10,727 bases of DNA from assembly GCA_036277615.1 (NCBI GenBank), contig DASUMQ010000015.1:1-10727 (forward strand). Reading direction: 5' to 3'. The first letter of the stretch is position 1; each line of letters starts with the position of its first letter. The notes under the pieces were generated by a model, which had not been told where the DNA came from, made no database searches, and saw only the letters and a list, made by a program, of their open reading frames with translations. The position numbers were made by a program, and so were the translations under genes. Source of the stretch: RPQJ01 sp036277615 (GTDB lineage: Bacteria; Pseudomonadota; Gammaproteobacteria; Steroidobacterales; Steroidobacteraceae). Of this stretch, positions 1 to 6,891 are shown piece by piece.

Positions 1-633
1 CGCACAGATCGCGAGCCGCGGCTCGCCCGACTGTTCCATTTCCCGCGCCGTGCGCCCGTCCCACCAAACCGTGTGCCCGTCCCACCAATCCACCGTAGAC
101 AGCGACTGGGTCACCTCGCGGCCGTCGCGGACGAGGTGCAGGTAACGCGCCGCCGGAAAGATCGCGTCGAGATAGGGAATACGACGGTTGTTGGCCGTCC
201 GCTTCGACAGGAAGACGTCTGCACCGGCGCCGGTACGCATCTGCTCGAAGCGCGCGCTCAGGCGCTCGGCGGTCGCGGCGTCGGGCAGTTCGCCCGGGCG
301 CGGAAACAGCGGCACCCCGCAGGCGCGGAACACCGACTCGCCTTCGTTCGGCGTCGGGAACAGCTTCTTGAGCCAGGGGCGGTCGGTGAAATAGGCGTTG
401 CCACCCTGGTTGAACCAGGCATGCAGCTTCGCGCCGATGCGATCCGCGACGGCGCGCGGCGCGACCCCGGCCGGGAACCAGCCGTAGCGGTTCTCGTAGT
501 TGCTGATGTAGGCGACGCCCGGGTGCAGGCACAGCAGCTTGTACAGCAGCGTCGTGCCGGACCGTCCGGCGCCCACCAGGAACGCCACGCGTTCACCGCG
601 CGGGGACGACGTCGCTTCGCGAACGTGCATCAT
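1..633 (-). CDS. PAPS-dependent sulfotransferase, Sulfotransfer_3-like (partial, C-terminus off the left edge)
   Basis: I translated this reading frame directly; it stays open to the window edge, giving 211 residues without a stop. The 5'-phosphosulfate (PSB) loop is GAGRSGTT at residues 21-28, preceded by a hydrophobic strand (AFLV). The 3'-phosphate-binding segment is RYLHLVRDGREVTQS at about 163-177, preceded by LSKRTANNRRIPYL (142-155), as in bacterial Sulfotransfer_3 enzymes. These move sulfate from PAPS to a hydroxyl or amine of a carbohydrate or other acceptor; the acceptor here is unknown. There is no signal peptide, so it is expected in the cytoplasm. The ATG at 633 overlaps the TGA of the upstream sulfotransferase (ATGA), implying translational coupling; a second in-frame ATG follows at once. 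An in-frame seven-residue near-duplication, WWDGHTV-WWDGRTA, lies at 183-196. Family assignment is firm; substrate and total length are not visible. Confidence 0.9.
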   Translation of the reverse strand, partial: MMHVREATSSPRGERVAFLVGAGRSGTTLLYKLLCLHPGVAYISNYENRYGWFPAGVAPRAVADRIGAKLHAWFNQGGNAYFTDRPWLKKLFPTPNEGESVFRACGVPLFPRPGELPDAATAERLSARFEQMRTGAGADVFLSKRTANNRRIPYLDAIFPAARYLHLVRDGREVTQSLSTVDWWDGHTVWWDGRTAREMEQSGEPRLAICA

Positions 634-1571
634 GCGGCGGCCCTGCCCTCGTCCGAACGGAGCCACGCGTCCGGCACCTCGCGGTCGAGCTGCTGCTCGA
701 GCCGGCGTATCGAAGGCGCATAGTAGTCGTTGAGCAGTTTCCGGGTCGCGGCCGGCATCGGGTCGTAGCCTTCGCGTTCCTGGTTCAGCGCCTTGTACAC
801 GCGCACGAGCGACTGCTTGACGACGGGGTAACGACGCATGAGCGGTTCGGCCAGCGCATTCGTCCTCATCGCCAGCAGGTGCAGGCCGCGAAGCCTGGCC
901 GAGAACGTGACGTTGCTGCGGCGGAACTCGAAGTCGCGCCAGTGTCCAGGATCGATGCCAAGGAACTCGCTCAGCTCGCGCATGAAGCCGGGCTCGTCCG
1001 CGCGCAGCGACTCGAAGAACATGACCTTGATCCGGTCGTGCGCGAAGTTGGCGCGGAACACGGACAGGAAGTCGGCATAGCAGCCGAAGCGCAGCACCTG
1101 GAGGTACCACTCGTCGAGCCCGATCGCCTGCGGGGATTCGCCACGGTCGTACGCGAGGCAGCGGCGCACGTAATCGTCGAAGCCGAGTTGCTGGGGCAGG
1201 TTCAGCTTGCCGCGGTGGAAGTGGTACGACGAATACAGCCTGTCGATCGGATCGCGCAGGATGAACAGCAGCTTTGCGCGTGGCACGAGCCCGCGCATGC
1301 GCGGCGCCACCGTGGCGGCCTCGCCGAGGTAGCCGGGCGACGCCTCCATCCAGATGCGCGCATCGGGGTCCGCGTGGGCGAAGTACGCAGCGTACCGCTC
1401 CGCATCCACGCGCGGATCGCCCACGAACTGTTCGCGGAAGAAGTCTGTTTCCTTGCGCGACGACGCGCCGACGTCCGGGTGGCTGCACAGCCAGTCGAAC
1501 ACCGAGGTCGTACCGGCTTTCTCGGTGCCGCCGATCACGAAATCGGGCAGGCGCGGCGCGGCAGCGGTCAC
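630..1571 (-). CDS. Sulfotransferase, Sulfotransfer_1 / heparan-sulfotransferase-like
   Basis: Predicted 313-residue cytoplasmic PAPS-dependent sulfotransferase. The PSB loop is GGTEKAGTTS at residues 14-23. KETDFF (40-45) corresponds to the KE-x-x-F-F segment that supplies the catalytic glutamate in the NDST/HS3ST group. EASPGYL (76-82) and the 3'-phosphate site FILRDPIDRLYSSY (103-116) are also typical, and the length suits the family. I chose GTG at 1571 because it overlaps the TGA of the upstream fusion gene as GTGA and places the PSB loop near the N-terminus. The frame stays open to an ATG at 1706, but the extra 45 residues are low-complexity Ala/Pro/Arg and overlap the upstream coding region by 139 bp, so that start is unlikely. 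The gene is the middle of a three-gene sulfotransferase cassette and ends in an ATGA overlap with the next gene. By family, the acceptor is probably a sugar of the polysaccharide made here; that is inference. Confidence 0.9.
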   Translation of the reverse strand: MTAAAPRLPDFVIGGTEKAGTTSVFDWLCSHPDVGASSRKETDFFREQFVGDPRVDAERYAAYFAHADPDARIWMEASPGYLGEAATVAPRMRGLVPRAKLLFILRDPIDRLYSSYHFHRGKLNLPQQLGFDDYVRRCLAYDRGESPQAIGLDEWYLQVLRFGCYADFLSVFRANFAHDRIKVMFFESLRADEPGFMRELSEFLGIDPGHWRDFEFRRSNVTFSARLRGLHLLAMRTNALAEPLMRRYPVVKQSLVRVYKALNQEREGYDPMPAATRKLLNDYYAPSIRRLEQQLDREVPDAWLRSDEGRAAA

Positions 1572-3499
1572 GTCAGGCCTCCGCCGCGACGCGCGAGCGG
1601 GTGGCTCAGCGACCGCCAGAGCAGCGTCCGCGCGATGAACGCAGGGTTGCCGAGCAGGTAGCGGCGCGAGAGGCGGCGCGGCTCGAGCATGAGCCGGTAA
1701 AGCCACTCGCTGCGCAGCTCACGGACCAGGCGCGGCGCGCGTTTGACGTTGCCCGAATAGAAATCCAGCAGGGCGCCCACGCCGAGCACGACCGGCGCCG
1801 CGAGCCGCTCCGCATGCGCGGCGATCCAGCACTCCTGCGCGGGCACTCCCTTGGCGACGAACAGGATTCTCGCACCCGAGGCGTTGAGATCCTCGAGCCG
1901 TGCCTCCTCCTGCTCGGGCTCCAGATAACCGTGTTCGGTCCACACGACCCGGAGCCCGGGGTACATGCGCTGGATGCGCTCGGCGCACGCCTCGGCGACT
2001 CCTGGCCTGGCGCCCAGCAGCGCCACCGGCACCGAGGCTGCCGCGGCGGCCTGCAGGATCAGTGGAAACAGGTCCGTGCCATTGACGTTGTGTTGCAGCC
2101 GGGTTCCCGCGAAACGCGCTGCGAGCGCCATGCCGACGCCGTCCGCGAAGACGAAAGGCGAATCGGCGAGCACTTCGGCGTAGCCCGGATGGGTCGCGGC
2201 CTCGTTCACGCAATGGGCGTTCACGAAGTACACCTGCGTGCGGATGCCCTGGGCCGCGCGCTCGACGACGAACCTCGCGGCGTGTGGCAGCGCCACGTCC
2301 CAGAACCGCAGGCCGATGAACTCCCGCAAGTCCGCGTTCGAAGGCCCGTCACCTCGGTCGTTCGTCGAACCCGCGACCGGCAACGAGCTCGACCCTGGGC
2401 CTGCCGGCGGTTCCGCAGGCGCGCCTGCGGGACGGGCCCGCCGGACCTGGCGCACCCGGCGAAACAGCGCCTCGGCCGAACCCGAGCGCGCGAGCGCCTT
2501 GGCCTGTACGGCAGCCCGCCGCGGATTGACCAGCAGCACCGCCGCCAGGTGGACCGCGTAACTGAAGTCGAACCCGAGCTGGTCGAGCCAGAATGTGCGC
2601 GGCCGGGCGACGGGCGTGTAGCCGAACCGACGCATCAGCGGCCCGCAGATCTGCTCGGTGACCGCCGTCTCGGCACCCGTGAGCGCATGCCGCCACCGGT
2701 CGATCGCGTCGGTGTGCATGCCCCTGCGCGCGCCGCCGGCCGACGACTGGTGCGACGAGTTGATCTGCGCCACGTCGAGCATCGCCGGGTCGTACTCCAG
2801 CCCGAGACGGTCGCAGAGCGTGCGAACCGTCTGCTCGGGGCTCTGCACGAGGTCCTCGTAGCGCACGATGGTGACCCGCGGATGCTGGGCGAGTTCGAGC
2901 GCCGCGCGAGTGGCCTGCGACCACAGCTTGCCGACCGTATAGGGGTGATAGTTGACCCAGACTCGCACCGATTCGTAGCGCGGCACGCTCATGCCGTCGG
3001 CGGCCAGCTTACGACGCCGCCAGCGGTTCTTCTGCGACGCCATGACCGCGCGGGGGTCGCGCACCAGGTGCACGATGTGCGCCCCGGGGTAGAAGTCGAG
3101 CAGCGGTCGCGCGTAGAAGATGTAGCGGGGCGTCTGCTCGCACGGAATCGACTTGCCGGCCGCCCGCGCAATCGCATGCACGGTGGTGGCGAACAGTTCG
3201 GCCGGATCGCACGCAGCTGGTCCGAGCGCATCGACCAGGGCCACCGCAGCGGCCCGGTGTGGGGCTTCGACGTGGTGCAGGAGCACGCCATGGTCCTGGT
3301 ACGCGTAAATCTGGGCGGCGGCCTCGATCGCTTCGGCGCGCGTGAAGCGCCGGCCGGCGTCGCGGGGATCCCAGGCCTGGCCGAAATACTGGAGCTCACG
3401 CAGTCCGAAGACGTCGGCGTGCCTGCGCAGCACGAAACTGAGCAGCGTTGTGCCGGAGCGCGACGCGCCCGTGATGAATATCATTCTTCGCTGCGTCAC
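1568..3499 (-). CDS. Sulfotransferase-WecG/TagA/CpsF glycosyltransferase fusion protein
   Basis: Predicted 643-residue two-domain enzyme. Residues 1 to about 295 are a Sulfotransfer_3-like domain: PSB loop GASRSGTT at 11-18 and 3'-phosphate site HIVHLVRDPRAVMAS at 141-155. A linker (about 296-388) ends in a Pro/Gly/Ser-rich stretch. From about 390 to the end lies a GT26 domain (WecG/TagA/CpsF): VYFVNAHCVNEA (423-434), FADGVGM with Asp453, NGTD (473-476), GVPAQECW (551-558), GVGALLDFYSGNVKRAP (573-589), EWLYRL (598-603) and EPRRLSRR (606-613). GT26 enzymes pass a sugar from a UDP-sugar to an undecaprenyl-PP-linked acceptor at the inner membrane. The one protein could thus extend a lipid-linked glycan and sulfate the same or a nearby sugar. 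The GTG start at 3499 has AAGGA six bases upstream. No stop or obvious restart separates the domains. It is coupled to the next sulfotransferase by GTGA. The domain calls are strong; joint action on one substrate is inference. Confidence 0.9.
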   Translation of the reverse strand: MTQRRMIFITGASRSGTTLLSFVLRRHADVFGLRELQYFGQAWDPRDAGRRFTRAEAIEAAAQIYAYQDHGVLLHHVEAPHRAAAVALVDALGPAACDPAELFATTVHAIARAAGKSIPCEQTPRYIFYARPLLDFYPGAHIVHLVRDPRAVMASQKNRWRRRKLAADGMSVPRYESVRVWVNYHPYTVGKLWSQATRAALELAQHPRVTIVRYEDLVQSPEQTVRTLCDRLGLEYDPAMLDVAQINSSHQSSAGGARRGMHTDAIDRWRHALTGAETAVTEQICGPLMRRFGYTPVARPRTFWLDQLGFDFSYAVHLAAVLLVNPRRAAVQAKALARSGSAEALFRRVRQVRRARPAGAPAEPPAGPGSSSLPVAGSTNDRGDGPSNADLREFIGLRFWDVALPHAARFVVERAAQGIRTQVYFVNAHCVNEAATHPGYAEVLADSPFVFADGVGMALAARFAGTRLQHNVNGTDLFPLILQAAAAASVPVALLGARPGVAEACAERIQRMYPGLRVVWTEHGYLEPEQEEARLEDLNASGARILFVAKGVPAQECWIAAHAERLAAPVVLGVGALLDFYSGNVKRAPRLVRELRSEWLYRLMLEPRRLSRRYLLGNPAFIARTLLWRSLSHPLARRGGGLT

Positions 3500-3505
3500 G
3501 AGCAG

Positions 3506-3510
3506 TCCTT
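3506..3510 (-). promoter_or_regulatory. Ribosome binding site for the fusion gene
   Basis: AAGGA on the minus strand lies six bases before the GTG at 3499. It favours GTG over the in-frame ATG five codons later, which has no comparable site. Confidence 0.6.
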
Positions 3511-3550
3511 GGTTCGCGTTCGCCGTTGCGCTCCGGGGACATGCATGCCC

Positions 3551-3602
3551 GGAGGCCTCCTCCCGTCGTCACGGCCGGAGGCCGGGTCGGACCCGGCCTC
3601 CG
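3551..3602 (-). repeat. GC-rich inverted repeats between epsF and the fusion gene
   Basis: The 110-bp gap between the epsF stop and the fusion gene start holds a perfect 12-bp stem (3576-3587 with 3591-3602) with a three-base loop, plus a separate 10-bp palindrome GGAGGCCTCC at 3551-3560 that repeats the GGAGGCC core. No T-run follows on the minus strand, so it is not a canonical intrinsic terminator. It may protect the upstream mRNA from 3' exonucleases or partly attenuate transcription between the export genes and the sulfotransferase cassette. The stem is certain; the function is inferred. Confidence 0.6.
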
Positions 3603-3609
3603 CCGTTGC

Positions 3610-4734
3610 TCACACTTCCGTGATCGGCTCTTCCACGAACTGACGACGCAGGCGCATCGACGGCGTCCGCGGGTTCATCATCTCCGCCGTGAAGGCGGCG
3701 ACGAGACCGAGGAACAGGCCGAGCACCACGGCGCTGATCATGTTGAGCGGCACGTTCGGGCTCGCGGGCTCCTCCGGAGCGAATGCGGGGCTCAGCACCG
3801 CGATGTTCGTCTGCACGAACTGGCTCTCCATCGCGGTCTTGTAATACGCCTGTAGCGTCGCCGTGTAGTTGTCCTGCTCCGACTGCACTTCGCGCGCGAT
3901 CGTATCCACGTCCTCGCGCTGGTGCGTCAGGCGCACGATGTTCGCCTTCTGGGCGGCCAGGGCGCCGGCGAGCGCTCGCTCGCGCTGCAGGGCGCTCTGG
4001 TACTCGGGGTGGTTCACGCCGAGCTGACGCCCGCGCGCCGCGGCCGTGGCTGCCTGCGCCTCCACCAGGTTGCGCGAAATCTCGTCGAGCCGGTTCGTCT
4101 CGGTCGTGAGCTTTTCGTCCAGTGCGACGACGCCCTTCTCGACCTGCATGTCCGACATCTTCGATCGCGCGGCGTCGAGTCGGGCCCGCTGGGCCTTCAG
4201 TTGCTGGTCGAACCAGGCGGCGTTGCGGCGCGCCGGCTCGATCGCGAGCTCGAGGCTCGTCGCCATGTATGCCTTGGCGTAGGCGTTGGCCATGCGGGCC
4301 GCGTCGGCCGGCGCGAGCGACAGGTAGGTCACGTTGACCACGCGACTGTTCTGCAGCGGCTCCGCGTCGACGTTCTGCATGATCTGCTGGGCGATCCACG
4401 GCTCGATCGCCTGGGTCGAACCCGACTCCGCGTACGCCTCCTTCCAGCCGGCCTGCTTCGCAAGCCCCTCCTGCTCGACGACGCGCAGCGCGACCTTCTG
4501 GCTGCGGATGATGTCCATCTGCGTCGTGAGGTAGTTCGACGAGAGCGCCGCCGGCACGGACGTGCGCTCGAACGGGCTTTCCTGCTCGAGGTTCAGCACG
4601 AGCGACGTCGAGGCGAGGTAGCGCTTCGGCTCGAGGAACGTGAGCGCCCCCGCAATGCCGACGGTGATCAACATCGTCAGCATGATCAGGAACAGGCGCG
4701 ACTTGACGATGTCCAGCAGTAACCTGACGCTCAT
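3610..4734 (-). CDS. epsF: Wzz-family EPS chain-length determinant, EpsF-type, no kinase domain
   Basis: Predicted 374-residue inner-membrane polysaccharide co-polymerase. TM1 lies at about residues 13-34 (RLFLIMLTMLITVGIAGALTFL). It is followed by the Wzz N-terminal periplasmic region (YLASTSLVLNL, then MDIIRSQKVALRVVEQEGL), a long helical, probably coiled-coil segment (about 165-280), and a proline-containing approach to TM2 (PEEPASPNVPLNMISAVVLG, about 319-338), which ends near 350. The short cytoplasmic tail (about 25 residues) carries no Walker motif or tyrosine cluster, so this is the kinase-less form. In related loci a separate EpsG-type kinase often follows; here the next gene is the sulfotransferase-GT fusion. 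Proteins of this family set polymer length and link synthesis to export. It lies 37 bp after epsE and is presumably co-transcribed. The ATG has only a weak AGGT-type ribosome site. Assignment rests on topology and similarity to EpsF proteins. Confidence 0.9.
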   Translation of the reverse strand: MSVRLLLDIVKSRLFLIMLTMLITVGIAGALTFLEPKRYLASTSLVLNLEQESPFERTSVPAALSSNYLTTQMDIIRSQKVALRVVEQEGLAKQAGWKEAYAESGSTQAIEPWIAQQIMQNVDAEPLQNSRVVNVTYLSLAPADAARMANAYAKAYMATSLELAIEPARRNAAWFDQQLKAQRARLDAARSKMSDMQVEKGVVALDEKLTTETNRLDEISRNLVEAQAATAAARGRQLGVNHPEYQSALQRERALAGALAAQKANIVRLTHQREDVDTIAREVQSEQDNYTATLQAYYKTAMESQFVQTNIAVLSPAFAPEEPASPNVPLNMISAVVLGLFLGLVAAFTAEMMNPRTPSMRLRRQFVEEPITEV

Positions 4735-4771
4735 ATTGGTATACCTATGGTTGTCGGTGGCACCGGGTTCC

Positions 4772-5611
4772 TCAGAACACTGCGGTCTTGACGTACAGCA
4801 CGTCGTTGGGCTGCAGCCGATCCTCGAGGTTCGTCCCGAGCGAGGTCATCGCGCTGCCGGCGAGCCGGTTCAGCACGATGCCCCGCACGCTGCCTCGCGG
4901 CGTCATGCCGCTCGCGACCGACAGTCCCTGCATGACCGTCATGTCGCGCTCGAGCTTGTAGCGGCCAGGCTTCTGCACCTCGCCGTAGATGTAGAACACG
5001 TCCATCTCGGGCACGAGGACGATGTCGCCATTGGAGAGCTGCAGGTTGGCCTTGACGTTGCCGTTGCGCAGCAGGTCCACGAGGTCGACGCGCGTCTTGC
5101 GCGGCTGGCCGTTCTCGTCACGAATCAGGTAGCAGTAGTCGGCCGCGTTGTCCGTCGTGCCGCCCGCCTTGGCGAGCAGCGTGACGAGGTTCGACACCGC
5201 CTCGGGCGATTCCCTGTCGAGCGTGTAGGTGCCCGAACGGACGACCTGCCCGAGCAGCGTGACGCTGCTGGTGGAGACGGGGCTGCGTTCCTGCACGAAG
5301 ACGCTCACCGCCGCGTTGCGAACGTAGCCGCCGCGATTCAGCCGGTCGGCGATGCTCTGCTCGGCCTGCGCCGGCGTGCGGTTGCCCACCGTGACCTGGC
5401 CGATCAGCGGGAAGGTGATCGTGCCGTTCGGCATGACCCGCGTGACCGTCGCGAGGTCGGGGTTGCCGTAGACCGAAATCTTCAGCACGTCACCCGGTGC
5501 GATCGTGGCGGTCGTCGTCTGCGCCGACGCCAGGCTCCACGGCCCGAGCAGGCCGAGGGCGACGATCAGCAGCGTTCGACAGAGTCCGACCAGGGTCCGA
5601 TGGTGTGTCAC
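4772..5611 (-). CDS. epsE: Polysaccharide export protein, EpsE-type (Wza/OPX family)
   Basis: Predicted 279-residue periplasmic/outer-membrane polysaccharide export protein. The signal peptide spans residues 1-30 (LLIVALGLLGPWSLASA), with a likely signal peptidase I cut before QTTTA; there is no lipobox. The Poly_export domain follows at about 36-110 (IAPGDVLKISVYGNPDLATV, then MPNGTITFPLIGQV). Two SLBB-type segments are visible: SVTLLGQVVRSGTYTL (116-131) and DVFYIYGEVQKPGRYKL (204-220). It ends LQPNDVLYVKTAVF. No C-terminal amphipathic helix like that forming the Wza pore is evident, so another protein, perhaps the barrel at 8941-10194, may provide the outer-membrane channel; that is inference. 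The GTG start is supported by AGGAG eight bases upstream. It lies 39 bp after the GH-like gene and 37 bp before epsF. Confidence 0.93.
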   Translation of the reverse strand: MTHHRTLVGLCRTLLIVALGLLGPWSLASAQTTTATIAPGDVLKISVYGNPDLATVTRVMPNGTITFPLIGQVTVGNRTPAQAEQSIADRLNRGGYVRNAAVSVFVQERSPVSTSSVTLLGQVVRSGTYTLDRESPEAVSNLVTLLAKAGGTTDNAADYCYLIRDENGQPRKTRVDLVDLLRNGNVKANLQLSNGDIVLVPEMDVFYIYGEVQKPGRYKLERDMTVMQGLSVASGMTPRGSVRGIVLNRLAGSAMTSLGTNLEDRLQPNDVLYVKTAVF

Positions 5612-5619
5612 GTGGTGTG

Positions 5620-5624
5620 CTCCT
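5620..5624 (-). promoter_or_regulatory. Ribosome binding site for epsE
   Basis: AGGAG on the minus strand, eight bases before the GTG at 5611. It decides the GTG start, which gives a complete signal peptide. Confidence 0.65.
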
Positions 5625-5650
5625 GTTGTTTGCTTGGCATGGCCTTTGTG

Positions 5651-6748
5651 TCACCCGCTTCGACGGAAGTCCGGGTGCCGAGCAATCACTTCGCGGGCCT
5701 CGGCCCAGTCGCGGGAGTTCGCCGGCTGTCGCCGCGTGCGGTACTCCCAGAACACGTAGTCGACGTGGAGTTCGTCGCGAGCAAACAGGAACAGGTCCTC
5801 CATGGACCAGTACTCGTCGTCTCCCTGCGTACGCGCCGCGCGCGGGTGCCGGTAACTGTCGTGCTGCATCGACCCGAACAGTTTCATGCGCCGGCTGAAG
5901 CGGTCGTAGAGCGGGTAGGTGCGGCGCGTGAGCGCGGGATTGTCGGGCAGGATGTCCGGGCCGCCCATGACGACGCCGGTGCCGGCCACGCTCTCGGCGA
6001 TCTCGGCGATGTACCGCTGCTGTCCGGGCAGGAAGTTCATGTACCAGAACACACGCGAGCGCGGCAGGCTGCGCGTCGCCCCGGCCAGGACGCGCTCGAT
6101 CGCATCGCGATACTTCTCGGGTGAGTATCCGGTCTGCTGCATGGTCTGCTCGTCGAGACTGAGCGCGGTCTCCTGGAAGCCGATGCCTTCAAGGTTCGGA
6201 TGGCAATCGAACTTTTCGCCGAGTTCGGCGACCAGGCGATTCATCCGGTCGACGACGACGGGGTCCCAGCGCAATGCGGTGAAGCCACGCTTGGCGCGCA
6301 GTGTGCGTTGGTCGCGGAGATACTCCGGCGTCGGTACCTCGTTGTTGAAGGATTTGTCCTGGATCACGGCGACGAGTTGCAGTCCGGCACGCGAGACCGT
6401 TTCGAGGTCGCGCTCGATCAGCGCAAAGTCGTAGCGTCCCTCCTCGGGTTCGAGGTCCGCCCACGCGTAGCGCATCTGAACGCCAGTAACGCCCTTGCCG
6501 AGCACGGCGTTGACGTTGATGCCGTTGCGCAGCTCGTGACGGCCGATCGTCACGTAGTGTCCCGGGTGGAATTTCCGTTTGGTCTCCGCGAGCGGTGCCA
6601 CGGACCGACATGCGGCGCCGGTCGCCGCCGCGTACGCCGGCGCCGTTGCGGCACACGCGACGACGCTGCCGAGCAGCAGCGCCCACGCGGTGCGAGGAAG
6701 GGAAATCAACCAGTGCATCAGTCGTAACCTGCGAAAAACCTGCCGCAT
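5651..6748 (-). CDS. Exported TIM-barrel glycoside-hydrolase-like protein
   Basis: Predicted 365-residue exported protein with the look of a clan GH-A (beta/alpha)8 hydrolase. The N-terminus is a signal sequence (RRLR, then WALLLGSVVACAATAPAYA). Cleavage could follow APAYA at residue 40, but VVAC at 29-32 could also be a lipobox, so soluble versus lipoprotein is open. Barrel-like segments include VTGVQMRYAWADLEPEEGRY (87-106), resembling the W-x-x-x-E-P-x-x-G-x-Y-D-F signature of GH families, LQLVAVIQDKSF (123-134), LEGIGFQETAL (186-196; Glu193 is a candidate acid/base) and VDYVFWEYR (329-337; Glu335 a candidate second carboxylate). I cannot name the GH family. The ATG at 6748 has GGAAG nine bases upstream; the frame stays open to 6988 but that would run into the neighbouring gene. 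Lying 39 bp before epsE, it may trim or release the polymer, as many EPS-locus hydrolases do (inference). Confidence 0.75.
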   Translation of the reverse strand: MRQVFRRLRLMHWLISLPRTAWALLLGSVVACAATAPAYAAATGAACRSVAPLAETKRKFHPGHYVTIGRHELRNGINVNAVLGKGVTGVQMRYAWADLEPEEGRYDFALIERDLETVSRAGLQLVAVIQDKSFNNEVPTPEYLRDQRTLRAKRGFTALRWDPVVVDRMNRLVAELGEKFDCHPNLEGIGFQETALSLDEQTMQQTGYSPEKYRDAIERVLAGATRSLPRSRVFWYMNFLPGQQRYIAEIAESVAGTGVVMGGPDILPDNPALTRRTYPLYDRFSRRMKLFGSMQHDSYRHPRAARTQGDDEYWSMEDLFLFARDELHVDYVFWEYRTRRQPANSRDWAEAREVIARHPDFRRSG

Positions 6749-6866
6749 GTGAAAAGACTTCCGGACAGGTCGAGACGATAGCGAGCGTAATGCGCGCTTC
6801 GCAGCCGCCCACGCCGTCGGATGCGGACACGGCGGCCCGAACTCGTGTCGGCGCGTTCGAAGGCGC

Positions 6867-6887
6867 GCGTCGGACACCCGCCGACGC
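6867..6887 (-). repeat. Hairpin just after the FG-GAP gene
   Basis: A perfect 7-bp inverted repeat (GCGTCGG with CCGACGC, seven-base loop) begins four bases after the stop codon of the FG-GAP gene. No T-run follows, so it may be a 3'-end-stabilising or weak termination structure. The remaining 118 bp before the GH-like gene show no convincing promoter; a TATCGT-like -10 lacks a good -35. Confidence 0.4.
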
Positions 6888-6891
6888 CACA

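Noticed and set aside
1572..1706. 45-residue N-terminal extension of the second sulfotransferase
   Set aside because: It overlaps the upstream gene, is low complexity, and the GTGA overlap at 1571 gives a normal family N-terminus.
1274..3643. A 789-codon plus-strand open frame opposite the fusion and sulfotransferase genes
   Set aside because: It is antisense to two genes with clear motifs, has Arg/Ala/Gly-rich composition typical of GC-driven shadow frames, and shows no domain or convincing start.
4640..6124. A 494-codon plus-strand open frame
   Set aside because: It spans epsE, two intergenic gaps and part of the GH-like gene on the opposite strand, with no recognisable motif; a shadow frame.
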